Below are positions 1-8,327 of a stretch of 64,000 bases of DNA, one piece after another. A program made the translations under genes and the position numbers. How positions within the stretch are numbered: the stretch's first letter is position 1; every line of letters begins with the position of its first letter. Source of the DNA: Chryseobacterium camelliae (GTDB lineage Bacteria > Bacteroidota > Bacteroidia > Flavobacteriales > Weeksellaceae). A model generated the notes under the pieces. The model had not been told where the DNA came from. It did not search any database and was given only the letters and a program-made list of their open reading frames with translations. The DNA is taken from assembly GCF_002770595.1 (NCBI RefSeq), contig NZ_CP022986.1:3410001-3474000 (forward strand), in the 5' to 3' direction.

Positions 1-106
1 GGGAATCTTCATCAACGAAATACGATTTCTCCTCCAGAATGCTTTTGTTCCTGGCAATCTGGGAGATCAGTCCGTCTTTGGTAAAAAGTAAATTGAGTAC
101 GTTCAT
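1..106 (-). CDS. Partial CDS, N-terminal 35 residues, unknown function
   Basis: An open frame on the minus strand starts with ATG at 106 and runs off the window edge. It reads MNVLNLLFTKDGLISQIARN and continues KSILEEKSYFVDEDS. It begins 18 bases after the stop of the Smr-domain gene, so the two are probably co-transcribed. I do not recognise the family from this fragment, and no domain can be assigned. Confidence 0.5.
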   Translation of the reverse strand, partial: MNVLNLLFTKDGLISQIARNKSILEEKSYFVDEDS

Positions 107-124
107 ATTCTAATAGATGCAAAT

Positions 125-619
125 TTAGTGAAATTCTACCATTACCGCACCGGATTGATGGTGAAGTATTTCCTTATTGTAATATTCGATACCTGCCTGG
201 CTTTCCAATACATCCCAAACCATTCTCTGCAGCGTGCCGTCACCGATGCCATGAACGATCTCCAGCCTTTTCAGATGGTTCTTGCGGCAGAACTGTAAGG
301 TATCCATCAGTTTTTCCTTCTGCATGAATAACCTTTCAAAACTGTCATAATCGCCGGGATTCCTGACCAGGTTATGAAAATGGAGATCCAGTACCATAGG
401 GTTTTTCTGATGTTTTTTGGAAACAACCTTCTTCGGCTCGGCTTTCCTGATGATCCTGATGTTTTCATATATCCCGTCATCTTTCGGGACCAGCTTATTC
501 CAGGGATATTGATGGGTAAATCCATATTCATCCCTGAATACCACCATATTTCCCCGGGTTGAGGTTACCACACCGCTCAGGTCTTCATCTACTACGGAAA
601 CTTTGTCACCGATCTTCAT
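125..619 (-). CDS. Smr-domain protein (DUF2027-like, MutS2-related C-terminus)
   Basis: The 164-residue protein has an N-terminal SH3-like segment (KIGDKVSVVDEDLSGVV, a KOW-type nucleic-acid-binding fold by look). A linker rich in Lys follows, then a C-terminal Smr domain from about residue 75. The Smr signature is visible as LDLHFHNL and the glycine loop EIVHGIGDGTLQ. Smr domains of the MutS2 type bind or nick nucleic acids, and LDxH with HGxG are their conserved motifs. The exact substrate of stand-alone Bacteroidota forms is not known. The likely partner is the truncated gene 18 bases downstream. The start at 619 is the first ATG of the frame and gives a sensible N-terminus. Confidence 0.85.
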   Translation of the reverse strand: MKIGDKVSVVDEDLSGVVTSTRGNMVVFRDEYGFTHQYPWNKLVPKDDGIYENIRIIRKAEPKKVVSKKHQKNPMVLDLHFHNLVRNPGDYDSFERLFMQKEKLMDTLQFCRKNHLKRLEIVHGIGDGTLQRMVWDVLESQAGIEYYNKEILHHQSGAVMVEFH

Positions 620-645
620 CTGATTGTTCTTTTTAACTGATTTTT

Positions 646-1140
646 TTATTTCGGTCCTAATTCAATTACCTCAAGGTCTTTAATTTCTGCGCCGTCTATG
701 ACGAAACGCATCATGGTCCTCGTTCTGTGCCATCCCTGTTTCCCGCATGCGCCCGGATTCAGGTGCAGCAGGCTGTTCTTTTCATCAAACATCACCTTAA
801 GGATGTGCGAATGACCTGAAATAAATAGCTTCGGTGCTCTTTCAGCGATGGATGCTTTGGCCACCGGGGTGTATTTTCCGGGATATCCTCCGATATGCAC
901 CATCAGAACTTCTACATCTTCACAGGTGAACCTGTTTACCTCAGGGAATTCAGACCGGATCTTAGCATCATCAATATTGCCGTAAACGCCTTTTAAAGGG
1001 TTAATTTTTTCCAGTTGCTCAATCACGTCCATGCTCCCGAAATCACCGCCGTGCCAGACCTCATCTGCCTGTTGTGCATATGATAAGATTCTTTCATCCA
1101 TATAGGAATGGGTGTCTGATAGCAGGAGGATTTTCGTCAT
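646..1140 (-). CDS. YfcE/MJ0936-type metallophosphoesterase
   Basis: The 164-residue cytosolic enzyme opens with LLSDTHS, the first metal-binding motif of calcineurin-like phosphoesterases. It continues with HGGDFGS, GVYGNIDD (Asp in place of the usual GNHD His), HIGGYPG, SGHSHIL and NPGACG, the full set for small YfcE-like phosphodiesterases. Such enzymes hydrolyse phosphodiesters with two metal ions; the physiological substrate is unknown. I placed the start at the ATG at 1140, because the frame extends upstream to 1170 with ten extra residues (MGFQRKSSSF) that the family does not have. The downstream Smr gene lies 26 bases away in the same direction, so they may form a short operon. Confidence 0.87.
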   Translation of the reverse strand: MTKILLLSDTHSYMDERILSYAQQADEVWHGGDFGSMDVIEQLEKINPLKGVYGNIDDAKIRSEFPEVNRFTCEDVEVLMVHIGGYPGKYTPVAKASIAERAPKLFISGHSHILKVMFDEKNSLLHLNPGACGKQGWHRTRTMMRFVIDGAEIKDLEVIELGPK

Positions 1141-1195
1141 GAATGAACTTGATTTTCTTTGAAAGCCCAAATTTACTTAATAATACTGAATTGTT

Positions 1196-1203
1196 TACCT
1201 TTG
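1196..1203 (+). promoter_or_regulatory. Bacteroidota -7 box (TACCTTTG)
   Basis: TACCTTTG fits the Bacteroidota sigma-A -7 consensus TAnnTTTG and lies 16 bases before the serine-hydrolase start. No clear -33 TTG is seen about 19 bases upstream, so this is supported by one box only. Confidence 0.5.
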
Positions 1204-1219
1204 AAAAAATTTTAAAACA

Positions 1220-2761
1220 ATGAAGCAGAAGCTCTCTTTATTTTTTCTTCTCTGCTGCCTTACGGCTTTCGGGCAGGTGGACGAAAAAAAACTGGATGAA
1301 TTGGTCCGGAATACGCTGAAGACCTTTGATGTTCCCGGAATCTCCGTTGGAATTGTAAAAGATGGTAAGGTTATCTATTCGAAGGGATTCGGAGTACGTT
1401 CTTTGACATCAAAGCAGCCGATGGATGACCAGACCCTGGTGGGAATTGCTTCAAATTCCAAGGGTTTTACCTGTACGGCGCTTGCGATACTGGCAGATGA
1501 AGGAAAGATCGACTGGGATGAAAAAGTATCCAAGTATATCCCGGAATTCCAGATGTACGACCCGTATGTGTCCCAGAATGTAACCGTGAGGGACCTGGTG
1601 ACCCACAGAGCCGGTCTGGGCCTTGGTCAGGGAGATTTGATGTTCTTTCCGGAAGGCGGAAACCTTACCGTTAATGATATTGTGCACAATGTACGCTATC
1701 TGAAGCCTGAAAATCCTTTCAGGACCACACTGGATTACAACAACATCATGTTTATCGTGGCCGGGGAGGTAATCCACCGGGTTTCAGGGATGAGCTGGGC
1801 AGAATTCATCGAACAGAGGATCATGAAGCCGGTCGGTATGAACGCCAGTTTCGGAAGCTACAGCAGAGCCAGAGCGGCGACCAATAAAATTGATGCCCAT
1901 GCTCCCGTAGACGGTAAAGCTGTTGCAGTGCCGCATGACTGGAGTGAAACCGCAAATGCTGCAGGCGGTATCCTGAGCAATGGTAAAGATATGATGGTAT
2001 GGGCAGATTTCCTGCTGAATAATTTTACAACGAGAGATGGGAAGAAACTGGTTTCCGACAAACAGATCCAGCAGCTTTGGAGCCTGCAGATTCCAAGCAG
2101 TGTGGCTCCTAAAAACCCTTATGATACCAGCTTTTACGGATATGGAATGGGCTGGTTCCTCAGTGATGTCAAAGGGCACAAACAGGTACAGCATACCGGC
2201 GGCCTGATCGGAACGGTAACCCAGTTTACCCTTATTCCCGATCTGAAGCTCGGTATTGTAGTACTCACCAACCAGCAGTCGGGAGCCGCTTTCAATACCA
2301 TCACCAATACCGTAAAGGATGCTTACCTTGGAATAGCCGACCGCAACTGGCTGCAGACTTATAGTGCAAGGATGCAGAAAATAGAGGCGGAGTACAGCAA
2401 ACAGAAAAAAGAAGCTTACTCAGTGTCAGAAGCATTCAGGAAAAATAAAGACCTTCAGCCTAAAGCAGAACAGTTTACCGGCAAATACCAGGATGTATGG
2501 TTCGGTGATGTGGATATTACCCGGCAGGGCAATACCTACAGGATCGACTGTGCCCGTTCTCCGAGGCTGAAAGGGGAGTTGCTCCCGTATTCCAATAATT
2601 CTTTTATTATTAAGTGGGATGGCCGGAGCTACGATGCGGATGCCTATATTATTTTCAGTTACGATGAACAGGGGAAAGCACTGTCGGCAAGATTGAAGCC
2701 GATTTCAGACGTGACGGATTTCAGCTTTGATTTTGAAGATCTTGATCTGAAGAGAAAATAA
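1220..2761 (+). CDS. Secreted serine hydrolase, beta-lactamase class C-like, with DUF3471-type C-terminus
   Basis: The 513-residue protein has a signal peptide (LFFLLCCLTAFGQ) followed by a beta-lactamase/D-Ala-D-Ala-peptidase fold. The catalytic SxxK is S78-N-S-K81, the second motif is Y173-N-N175, and the third is H325-T-G-G. This is the set of class C-like serine hydrolases and esterases. Residues from about 390 form a separate domain of the DUF3471 type often attached to such enzymes. It probably acts in the periplasm or at the surface on peptides or esters. A true beta-lactamase role cannot be claimed. The gene stands alone, with a -7 box before it and a terminator after it. Confidence 0.88.
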   Translation: MKQKLSLFFLLCCLTAFGQVDEKKLDELVRNTLKTFDVPGISVGIVKDGKVIYSKGFGVRSLTSKQPMDDQTLVGIASNSKGFTCTALAILADEGKIDWDEKVSKYIPEFQMYDPYVSQNVTVRDLVTHRAGLGLGQGDLMFFPEGGNLTVNDIVHNVRYLKPENPFRTTLDYNNIMFIVAGEVIHRVSGMSWAEFIEQRIMKPVGMNASFGSYSRARAATNKIDAHAPVDGKAVAVPHDWSETANAAGGILSNGKDMMVWADFLLNNFTTRDGKKLVSDKQIQQLWSLQIPSSVAPKNPYDTSFYGYGMGWFLSDVKGHKQVQHTGGLIGTVTQFTLIPDLKLGIVVLTNQQSGAAFNTITNTVKDAYLGIADRNWLQTYSARMQKIEAEYSKQKKEAYSVSEAFRKNKDLQPKAEQFTGKYQDVWFGDVDITRQGNTYRIDCARSPRLKGELLPYSNNSFIIKWDGRSYDADAYIIFSYDEQGKALSARLKPISDVTDFSFDFEDLDLKRK

Positions 2762-2788
2762 ATACTTCTGTATCACAAACAATATATA

Positions 2789-2810
2789 ACGGGCTTGTCC
2801 CGTTTTTTTT
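2789..2810 (+). terminator. Rho-independent terminator
   Basis: A short ACGGG / CCCGT stem with a CTTGT loop is followed by eight T. It lies 28 bases after the serine-hydrolase stop. Confidence 0.7.
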
Positions 2811-2843
2811 ATGGTCGTCTGTCAGGAAACCTATTATGAATAA

Positions 2844-3320
2844 CTAAATTTTCCCGGGCTCATAGAAAAACAGGAGTTTCTTGGCGGCGCCGTCAAATTC
2901 AGACCACGAATTGCAGTCGATCTCGAAGCCGGCTACGCCACAGGTAGGAAAATGAAAAATATTTTCCGAGATGGAATTGGCGAAATTGGAAATTCCGTTG
3001 TTATGGGAAAAGAAGGCTACCGAATCATGGCTGTCATCCAGTCCGTAAATAACCGAATGGAAATTATTTTCGGAAGGGTTGTACAATTTTTCATCCGTCC
3101 TGATGGAAAGCTGGTATGCCTGATTGAAAATTTTACAGGTAGTGAGGGCACGGACCGCCGGGCTGGATACAAAGCTGTCGATGGCAATTTCTCTGTTTTT
3201 CATAAACCTGGAAATGCTGGATGCTTCTTCCAAACCTTTGTCTGCCAGAGGTCTGTCGAAGTCTTCGGTTTCTTCAGGCCAGTCGCTTTTCGCATGTCGT
3301 ACAAGGATGAGTTTCTTCAT
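2844..3320 (-). CDS. SixA-like histidine phosphatase
   Basis: The 158-residue protein begins MKKLILVRHAKSDW, the RHxK-type catalytic motif of the small SixA branch of the histidine-phosphatase superfamily (His is the phospho-acceptor). It continues with DRPLADKGLEEA and FVSSPAVRALTT, which carry the second conserved Arg, and FFSHNNGIS with the second catalytic His. E. coli SixA removes phosphate from His-containing phosphotransfer proteins; here the substrate is unknown. The frame extends 17 residues upstream to 3371, but the family begins at MKKLIL, so I chose the ATG at 3320. It is convergent with the serine hydrolase. Confidence 0.87.
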   Translation of the reverse strand: MKKLILVRHAKSDWPEETEDFDRPLADKGLEEASSISRFMKNREIAIDSFVSSPAVRALTTCKIFNQAYQLSIRTDEKLYNPSENNFHSVIYGLDDSHDSVAFFSHNNGISNFANSISENIFHFPTCGVAGFEIDCNSWSEFDGAAKKLLFFYEPGKI

Positions 3321-3417
3321 AATTCGTTTTTGGAAAAATAAATTTATAAAAAAAATCACGGAATAAAACATGATTGATAAAAAAAACTGTGTTAGGAATA
3401 AAATGATTAAAATTTAT

Positions 3418-3425
3418 TAAATTTG
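3418..3425 (+). promoter_or_regulatory. Bacteroidota -7 box (TAAATTTG) for ruvX-def
   Basis: TAAATTTG is a perfect TAnnTTTG box with only seven bases between it and the ruvX ATG, so the leader must be very short. No convincing -33 TTG is visible. Confidence 0.55.
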
Positions 3426-3432
3426 CAGACCT

Positions 3433-3849
3433 ATGGGACAGATCCTTGCTATAGACTATGGAAAGGCACGTTGCGGCATTGCAGCAACAGACGACATGCA
3501 GATTATTGCCAGCGGGCTGGAGACGGTGGAAACCAGGTTTTTAACTGAATTCCTCAGGAAGTACTTCAGTTCCCATTCTGTAGAAGGGATTGTAGTAGGT
3601 TTGCCCGTAGATTTGAGAGGAAATATTTCAGAAGTGGAAACAGATATCCTGAAATTCATAGAAGAATTCAGAACCCTGTTCCCGGCTATTCCGGTTCACC
3701 GCTTCGATGAAAGGTTTACATCCAAAATGGCTTCGTTTTTTATTTCCCAGAGTGGGAAAAACAAAAAACAGAGACAGGAAAAAGGATTGATTGATAAAGT
3801 AAGTGCAACGATAATATTGCAGAATTTTTTAGAACAAAGAACAAGATGA
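3433..3849 (+). CDS. ruvX: Putative pre-16S rRNA nuclease / Holliday junction resolvase RuvX (YqgF)
   Basis: The 138-residue protein carries the RNase H-like fold motifs of the YqgF family: ILAIDYGKARCGIA with the first catalytic Asp, VGLPVDLRGNIS in the middle, and HRFDERFTS towards the end. YqgF processes the 5' end of 16S rRNA in E. coli, and RuvX resolves Holliday junctions in some bacteria. Length is normal. The stop overlaps the def start by four bases (ATGA), so the two genes are translationally coupled. The -7 box is immediately upstream. Confidence 0.92.
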   Translation: MGQILAIDYGKARCGIAATDDMQIIASGLETVETRFLTEFLRKYFSSHSVEGIVVGLPVDLRGNISEVETDILKFIEEFRTLFPAIPVHRFDERFTSKMASFFISQSGKNKKQRQEKGLIDKVSATIILQNFLEQRTR

Positions 3850-4418
3850 TTTTACCGATAAGAGCCTTTGGGGACCCTGTATTGCGGAAAGTAGCCAAGG
3901 ATATAGACCAGGATTACCCGGATTTACAGGTACTGATAGATAATATGTTTGAAACGATGTACAGTGCCAACGGCATCGGGCTGGCTGCCCCGCAGGTAGG
4001 ACTGGACATCCGTCTGTTCGTTATCGATGTATCTCCGCTGGCGGATGATGAAGATTATGAGGATATCAAGGATGAGCTGGCAGAATTTAAGAAGGTATTC
4101 ATCAATGCCAGGATTCTGGAAGAGTCAGGAGAAGAATGGAAGTTTAACGAAGGCTGCCTTTCCATCCCGGATGTACGGGAAGATGTAAAAAGGAAAGAAA
4201 CCATCGTTATTGAATATTATGATGAGAATTTCGTCCTCCATACGGAAACTTTATCGGATATCAGGGCACGCGTGATCCAGCATGAATACGACCACATTGA
4301 GGGGATCCTGTTTACCGATCACCTGAGTGCACTTAAGAAAAAGCTGGTCAAAGGCAAGCTGTCCAAAATTTCCCAGGGTGATGTGAGCATCAGCTATAAA
4401 ATGAGATTCCCTAAATAA
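3846..4418 (+). CDS. def: Peptide deformylase
   Basis: The 190-residue enzyme removes the formyl group from the initiator methionine of new proteins. All three signature motifs are present: GIGLAAPQVG (motif I), EGCLSIP (motif II, with the metal-binding Cys) and QHEYDHIEG (motif III, HExxH). An acidic insert between motifs I and II is within the range of Bacteroidota enzymes. It overlaps ruvX by four bases and is the second gene of a two-gene operon. The partner methionine aminopeptidase is at 55384, far from this gene. Confidence 0.95.
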   Translation: MILPIRAFGDPVLRKVAKDIDQDYPDLQVLIDNMFETMYSANGIGLAAPQVGLDIRLFVIDVSPLADDEDYEDIKDELAEFKKVFINARILEESGEEWKFNEGCLSIPDVREDVKRKETIVIEYYDENFVLHTETLSDIRARVIQHEYDHIEGILFTDHLSALKKKLVKGKLSKISQGDVSISYKMRFPK

Positions 4419-4493
4419 TAGACTTATTAAAAAAGAAATAAATTAACGCAAAAAGCCTGAAGGCCTTTGCAGGATGTAATAAAAAATAAAATT

Positions 4494-5054
4494 ATGCTGT
4501 TAGAAAAAATAATTTCAATTTCCGGAAAGCCAGGACTGTACAAATTAGTTTCCCAATTAAGAAACGGATTCATCATTGAAGATGTAACGACCAAAAAGAA
4601 AGTGAGCATCGGGAACTCCAGCCAGGTAAGCCTTCTGGACAATATTGCGATGTTTACCTTCGATAAGGAGGTTCCTTTGTTTGAAGTCTTTGAAAATATC
4701 GCTAAAAACCATGAGTATAAGGAGACTATTTCCCATAAATCTGGAGATGCGGAATTGAAAGAATTCATGACAGCTTCGCTTCCTAATTATGATACGGAAA
4801 GAGTATATGCTTCAGACATCAAAAAACTGGCTCAATGGTACAATATCCTTCACAAGGCAGGATACATCACCCCTGAAAGCTTTGTAAAAGCGGAGCCTGA
4901 AACGCTTGATCCTGAAAAAGAGACCGCAGGAACAGACAACGAAGCCCCTAAAAAGTCAGCTGCCCCTAAAGCGGAAAAGCCGGCAACCCCAAAAGTAAAG
5001 GCGACTTCAGCAGCGAAATCCGCTCCGAAAAGTACCCATACCAAAAAAGGATAA
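4494..5054 (+). CDS. DUF5606-type protein with histone-H1-like tail
   Basis: The 186-residue protein has a conserved N-terminal part (MLLEKIISISGKPGLYKL, then residues to about 135) that I recognise as the DUF5606 family of Bacteroidota, of unknown function. From about residue 138 the sequence becomes a low-complexity tail of Ala, Lys, Pro and Ser (for example APKAEKPATPKVKATSAAKS), like histone H1-type tails. A nucleic-acid-binding role is an inference from composition only. I chose the ATG at 4494. An alternative start at 4467 adds nine unlikely residues. It is monocistronic, with a strong terminator after it. Confidence 0.8.
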   Translation: MLLEKIISISGKPGLYKLVSQLRNGFIIEDVTTKKKVSIGNSSQVSLLDNIAMFTFDKEVPLFEVFENIAKNHEYKETISHKSGDAELKEFMTASLPNYDTERVYASDIKKLAQWYNILHKAGYITPESFVKAEPETLDPEKETAGTDNEAPKKSAAPKAEKPATPKVKATSAAKSAPKSTHTKKG

Positions 5055-5079
5055 TTCAGTTTTCTGAATCCAGATATAA

Positions 5080-5112
5080 GCCTTGTCAGGAAGTCCTGGC
5101 AAGGCTTTTTTA
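5080..5112 (+). terminator. Rho-independent terminator
   Basis: An eleven-base stem (GCCTTGTCAGG / CCTGGCAAGGC, one G-T pair) with an AAGT loop is followed by TTTTTTATTT. It lies 25 bases after the DUF5606 gene. Confidence 0.88.
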
Positions 5113-5215
5113 TTTGAACCAGTACAGGCAGCTGTGTAACCTGTATTCTTCAGGTTCGTTTCATATCCTGCAGCCTATTCGTTACAGGTACCTACAAACA
5201 GAATTATATATTCCG

Positions 5216-5223
5216 TAAATTTG
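5216..5223 (+). promoter_or_regulatory. Bacteroidota -7 box (TAAATTTG) for the mazG operon
   Basis: TAAATTTG is a perfect TAnnTTTG match, 22 bases before the mazG ATG. No clear -33 TTG lies about 19 bases upstream. Confidence 0.5.
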
Positions 5224-5245
5224 CAGCACTTTGAATTCTCAGATT

Positions 5246-6013
5246 ATGAATACCAAACAGGAAAAACTGGACGCTTTCGGAAGATTGCTGAATATTATGG
5301 ATGACCTGCGTGAAAAATGCCCGTGGGACCAGAAACAGACGCTGGAGTCATTACGCCACCTGACGCTGGAAGAAACCTATGAATTGTCTGATGCCATCCT
5401 GCAGAACGACCTCAATGAAATCAAAAAAGAGCTGGGCGATGTCCTGCTTCACCTTGTTTTTTATGCCAAGATAGGCTCTGAAAAGAAGAGTTTCGATATA
5501 GCGGATGTGATCAATTCCCTTAATGAGAAGCTCATTTTCCGCCATCCCCATATCTACGGTGACACTGAAGTGAAGGATGAGGAAGAGGTAAAGCAGAACT
5601 GGGAAAAACTTAAGCTTAAAGAAGGAAACAAATCCATTCTGGGAGGAGTTCCGAAAAGCCTTCCGAGCATGGTCAAGGCGTACAGGATCCAGGATAAGGT
5701 AAAAGGCATCGGTTTTGAATTTCATGACGCGGAAGATGCGTGGAAAAAAGTGGATGAAGAAATTAAGGAGTTCCATGATGAAAAAGATCCCGTTAAAAAG
5801 GAGGAAGAGCTGGGCGATGTATTTTTCTCGCTCATCAATTATGCCAGGATTTCCGGCCTCAATCCCGATTCTGCGCTGGAAAGGACCAATATCAAATTTA
5901 TTTCAAGATTCCAGAAGATGGAACAGCTTGCCCGGGAAGACGGTCTGAAGCTGGCTGATCTTTCTCTTGAAGAAATGGATGTACTCTGGGAAAAAGCCAA
6001 ACGCCAGCTGTAG
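5246..6013 (+). CDS. mazG: Nucleoside triphosphate pyrophosphohydrolase MazG
   Basis: The 255-residue protein has the two tandem MazG domains of the full-length enzyme. The first starts FGRLLNIMDDLREKCPWDQKQT, with the metal-binding glutamates in LEETYELSDA and ELGDVLLHLVF. The second, from about residue 150, has EELGDVFFSLINYAR. MazG hydrolyses NTPs and dNTPs to monophosphates, which cleans the nucleotide pool and lowers ppGpp levels in E. coli. The ATG at 5246 is preferred to an upstream TTG at 5231. The next gene starts one base after the stop, so they are co-transcribed. Confidence 0.93.
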   Translation: MNTKQEKLDAFGRLLNIMDDLREKCPWDQKQTLESLRHLTLEETYELSDAILQNDLNEIKKELGDVLLHLVFYAKIGSEKKSFDIADVINSLNEKLIFRHPHIYGDTEVKDEEEVKQNWEKLKLKEGNKSILGGVPKSLPSMVKAYRIQDKVKGIGFEFHDAEDAWKKVDEEIKEFHDEKDPVKKEEELGDVFFSLINYARISGLNPDSALERTNIKFISRFQKMEQLAREDGLKLADLSLEEMDVLWEKAKRQL

Positions 6014-6014
6014 T

Positions 6015-7094
6015 ATGAAAGTCCGGAATCCTGTGCCGCAACGTTTTCACTATCTGTTGGAATTTAAGCAGACCGAAAGGAAATGGCATTTTCCTTTCCT
6101 GGCAGCCCTGTGTGTCGGGAGCTGCCTCTTCATCGGATACCTTTCAGGAAAACCCAATTACGGAAGCCTTTCCAGCCTGGGTGCCCTGACCATCCTGTAT
6201 TTTACTTCCGCACCCATTACCCAGCGCATGGTGCATCTTGCGGTTTGTGCCCTGGGGATTGTCTTTTCATTTTCGGTAAGCCTTTTTTTCAGCTTTAATG
6301 CGTATGTGGCCGGTTGTTCATTGGGAATCATTGCTTTCCTGGCCCATTTTATAACGTCTTATTTCAGGATCTCACCGCCGGGAAACTTCTTTTTCATTAT
6401 GGTGGCTGCTATGGCAAGTACCTATCCTTTTGATCCGGAACTGATTCCTGTCAGGGTAGGCCTGGTTGCCATGGGAGCGATGCTGTCGTGTTCCTTGGCT
6501 TTCTTCTATTCCGTTTTTATTGAAAAAAGCAAAGTTACAACGGTGCCGAGAAGGGTATTCAATAAAAAGCGGTATACGAAATTTGTGGAGAGTGCCGTCA
6601 TCGGTTTTTTTATGATGCTTACCTTGATTACGGGACATCTGCTGCAGTTCAGGAATACCTACTGGATCTCCATTGCAGCGGTTGCCATCATCCAGGGCCG
6701 GAATTTTGAGCATGTCCGCCAGCGGAATATGCACAGGATCCTGGGTACATTTATCGGAATAGGTTTTGCATGGCTTATTCTTTTACTGCATCCCAATAAG
6801 CTGATGATGATTGTGATGATTACCGTACTGCAGTTTGTTATTGAACTGCTTATCATGCGGAATTACGGACTGGCTGTAGCATTTATTACGCCCCTCACGA
6901 TCCTGCTTGTTGAAACGGGCAGCAATGTCCCGCATCCGGTAGGAGACCTGATCGAAGCCCGGCTCCTGGATACGGTAATCGGAAGCCTTATCGGACTGGC
7001 TGCCGGTTATTTTCTGCACCATCAGCAGATCATCAACCGGCTGGAAAAGCAGGTCCGGTATTCTTATTTTCAGTTTAAAAAATTAAAAAAATAA
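6015..7094 (+). CDS. FUSC-family inner-membrane transporter
   Basis: The 359-residue integral membrane protein has two blocks of hydrophobic helices, at about residues 25-170 and 195-345. Between them is a basic stretch (VPRRVFNKKRYTKF) on the cytoplasmic side. The duplicated block arrangement and the motif GTFIGIGFAWLILLLHPN match the fusaric-acid-resistance / YccS-like (FUSC) efflux family. Substrates are probably aromatic acids or similar compounds, not provable here. The ATG at 6015 lies one base after the mazG stop. An in-frame ATG at 5967 inside mazG would add sixteen non-family residues. The next gene begins two bases downstream. Confidence 0.8.
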   Translation: MKVRNPVPQRFHYLLEFKQTERKWHFPFLAALCVGSCLFIGYLSGKPNYGSLSSLGALTILYFTSAPITQRMVHLAVCALGIVFSFSVSLFFSFNAYVAGCSLGIIAFLAHFITSYFRISPPGNFFFIMVAAMASTYPFDPELIPVRVGLVAMGAMLSCSLAFFYSVFIEKSKVTTVPRRVFNKKRYTKFVESAVIGFFMMLTLITGHLLQFRNTYWISIAAVAIIQGRNFEHVRQRNMHRILGTFIGIGFAWLILLLHPNKLMMIVMITVLQFVIELLIMRNYGLAVAFITPLTILLVETGSNVPHPVGDLIEARLLDTVIGSLIGLAAGYFLHHQQIINRLEKQVRYSYFQFKKLKK

Positions 7095-7096
7095 CG

Positions 7097-7969
7097 ATGA
7101 TGCGTCTATTGTTCTTATCTGTTTTCCTTCTTGCCGCCTGCAACCAGAAAGCCCAGGATTCCAAAGTAAATGAGGAACTGGAAGTACAGTTTTCCCTGCC
7201 CAAAAAGCTGAAGGAGGTTTCCGGTATCGCTTTATCCCAAGATAAAAAGACCATCTGGGCCATTGAAGACCAAGGCAATAAGAATGTTGTGTACGGACTC
7301 GATGCCGAAGGAAAGCTTACAGCGGATGTATTGGTTGAAAACGCTGAGAACAACGACTGGGAAGATATCACAGCCGATGAGCACGGAGACCTGTACATTG
7401 GTGATTTCGGGAACAACGAAAACGACAGGCAGAATCTTTCCATTTTAAAGATCGATCTTAAAAATACCGGGCAGAAGTCAACGAAGGTGATTCAGACCAC
7501 TCAATTCCATTATGAGGGCCAGAAGGAATTTCCGCCCAAAAAATCCGGGCTGCTTTATGATTGCGAAGCTTTTGTGGCCATGAAAGGCTATTTCTATCTC
7601 TTTTCCAAAAACAGGAGCAAAGGATTTGACGGAACATTCCTAATTTTCCGTATCCCCAATAAAGCAGGGAATTTTGAAGCCAAGCTCATCGGAAGATTAC
7701 AGCTGCAGGGAAAATACGATGATGCCGCCATTACTTCTGCTGCAGTCTCGACTACACATGATAAGGTCGTATTGTTGACCCATAAAAACATCCATATCCT
7801 TTCCGGATTTTCCCCGGATGACTTTTCACAGGCACAGATCCGTAAACTCCCCCTGCACCATAATTCCCAGAAGGAAGCTGTTGTATTTCTCAATGACCAT
7901 ACGCTGCTTATTGTGGATGAGAAAGATAAAAAAACAGGAGGGAATGTGTACCGGTTTTCTTTGCCATAG
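7097..7969 (+). CDS. Lipoprotein with predicted beta-propeller fold
   Basis: The 290-residue protein has a lipoprotein signal with lipobox LLAAC (Cys15). The mature part has repeated WAIEDQGN / WEDITADEHGDLYIGDFGNN / DCEAFV-type segments, typical of propeller-like proteins in which Asp-rich loops follow beta strands. I cannot assign an enzymatic role. SdiA-regulated-like or phytase-like propellers are possible relatives. It begins two bases after the FUSC gene and is the last gene of the mazG operon. It should sit in the periplasm or outer membrane. Confidence 0.75.
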   Translation: MMRLLFLSVFLLAACNQKAQDSKVNEELEVQFSLPKKLKEVSGIALSQDKKTIWAIEDQGNKNVVYGLDAEGKLTADVLVENAENNDWEDITADEHGDLYIGDFGNNENDRQNLSILKIDLKNTGQKSTKVIQTTQFHYEGQKEFPPKKSGLLYDCEAFVAMKGYFYLFSKNRSKGFDGTFLIFRIPNKAGNFEAKLIGRLQLQGKYDDAAITSAAVSTTHDKVVLLTHKNIHILSGFSPDDFSQAQIRKLPLHHNSQKEAVVFLNDHTLLIVDEKDKKTGGNVYRFSLP

Positions 7970-8327
7970 CAGTACACGAAAATTATTTCTTGCTTAAGAA
8001 TTCATTAACTGAATTCGTATAAATTGCATAATCCTATATGTCCGGATCCATTAGGATCAGTGATATGTAAGACTATTTTCTGTGTTCCCATCTATTGAGT
8101 TGAACAATGAGCTCAAAATCATGATAACAATTGATTTTATAATTATTCTGATCTTTATTTTAATACGACAAGTTTTGTCGCTTTGCCCATGTACCTTTGT
8201 TACAGGATGATTAAATAATGCTCATTATCCTGTTAAATTATCATTTTGCCTCTTTTACCGGTGGAATAAAAAGAGTATTTTAGCCGCGAAATTTTTATTA
8301 AAACAATACCAACAAACTTCAAAAAAC
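7970..8327. other. 358-base intergenic region upstream of the Rhs locus
   Basis: The stretch is AT-rich with no convincing gene. It contains a GAATTC...GAATTC inverted pair near 8000 and a TACCTTTG box at 8192-8199 that fits the Bacteroidota -7 consensus, 128 bases before the T9SS gene. A 29-codon hydrophobic frame overlaps this region but has no ribosome-binding support, and I do not call it. Confidence 0.5.
8192..8199 (+). promoter_or_regulatory. Candidate -7 box (TACCTTTG) of the T9SS/Rhs operon
   Basis: It matches TAnnTTTG. A TTTG at 8174-8177 is only 14 bases upstream, shorter than the usual 19, so the assignment is weak. If used, the leader of the Rhs operon would be about 120 bases. 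Confidence 0.3.

Noticed and set aside
1220..2761. Calling the serine hydrolase a beta-lactamase resistance gene
   Set aside because: The motifs are shared by esterases and peptidases of the same fold, and the C-terminal DUF3471-type domain is typical of non-resistance members.
8105..8220. A 29-codon hydrophobic frame in the gap before the T9SS gene
   Set aside because: No ribosome-binding site, and it overlaps the candidate promoter box; likely chance in AT-rich DNA.
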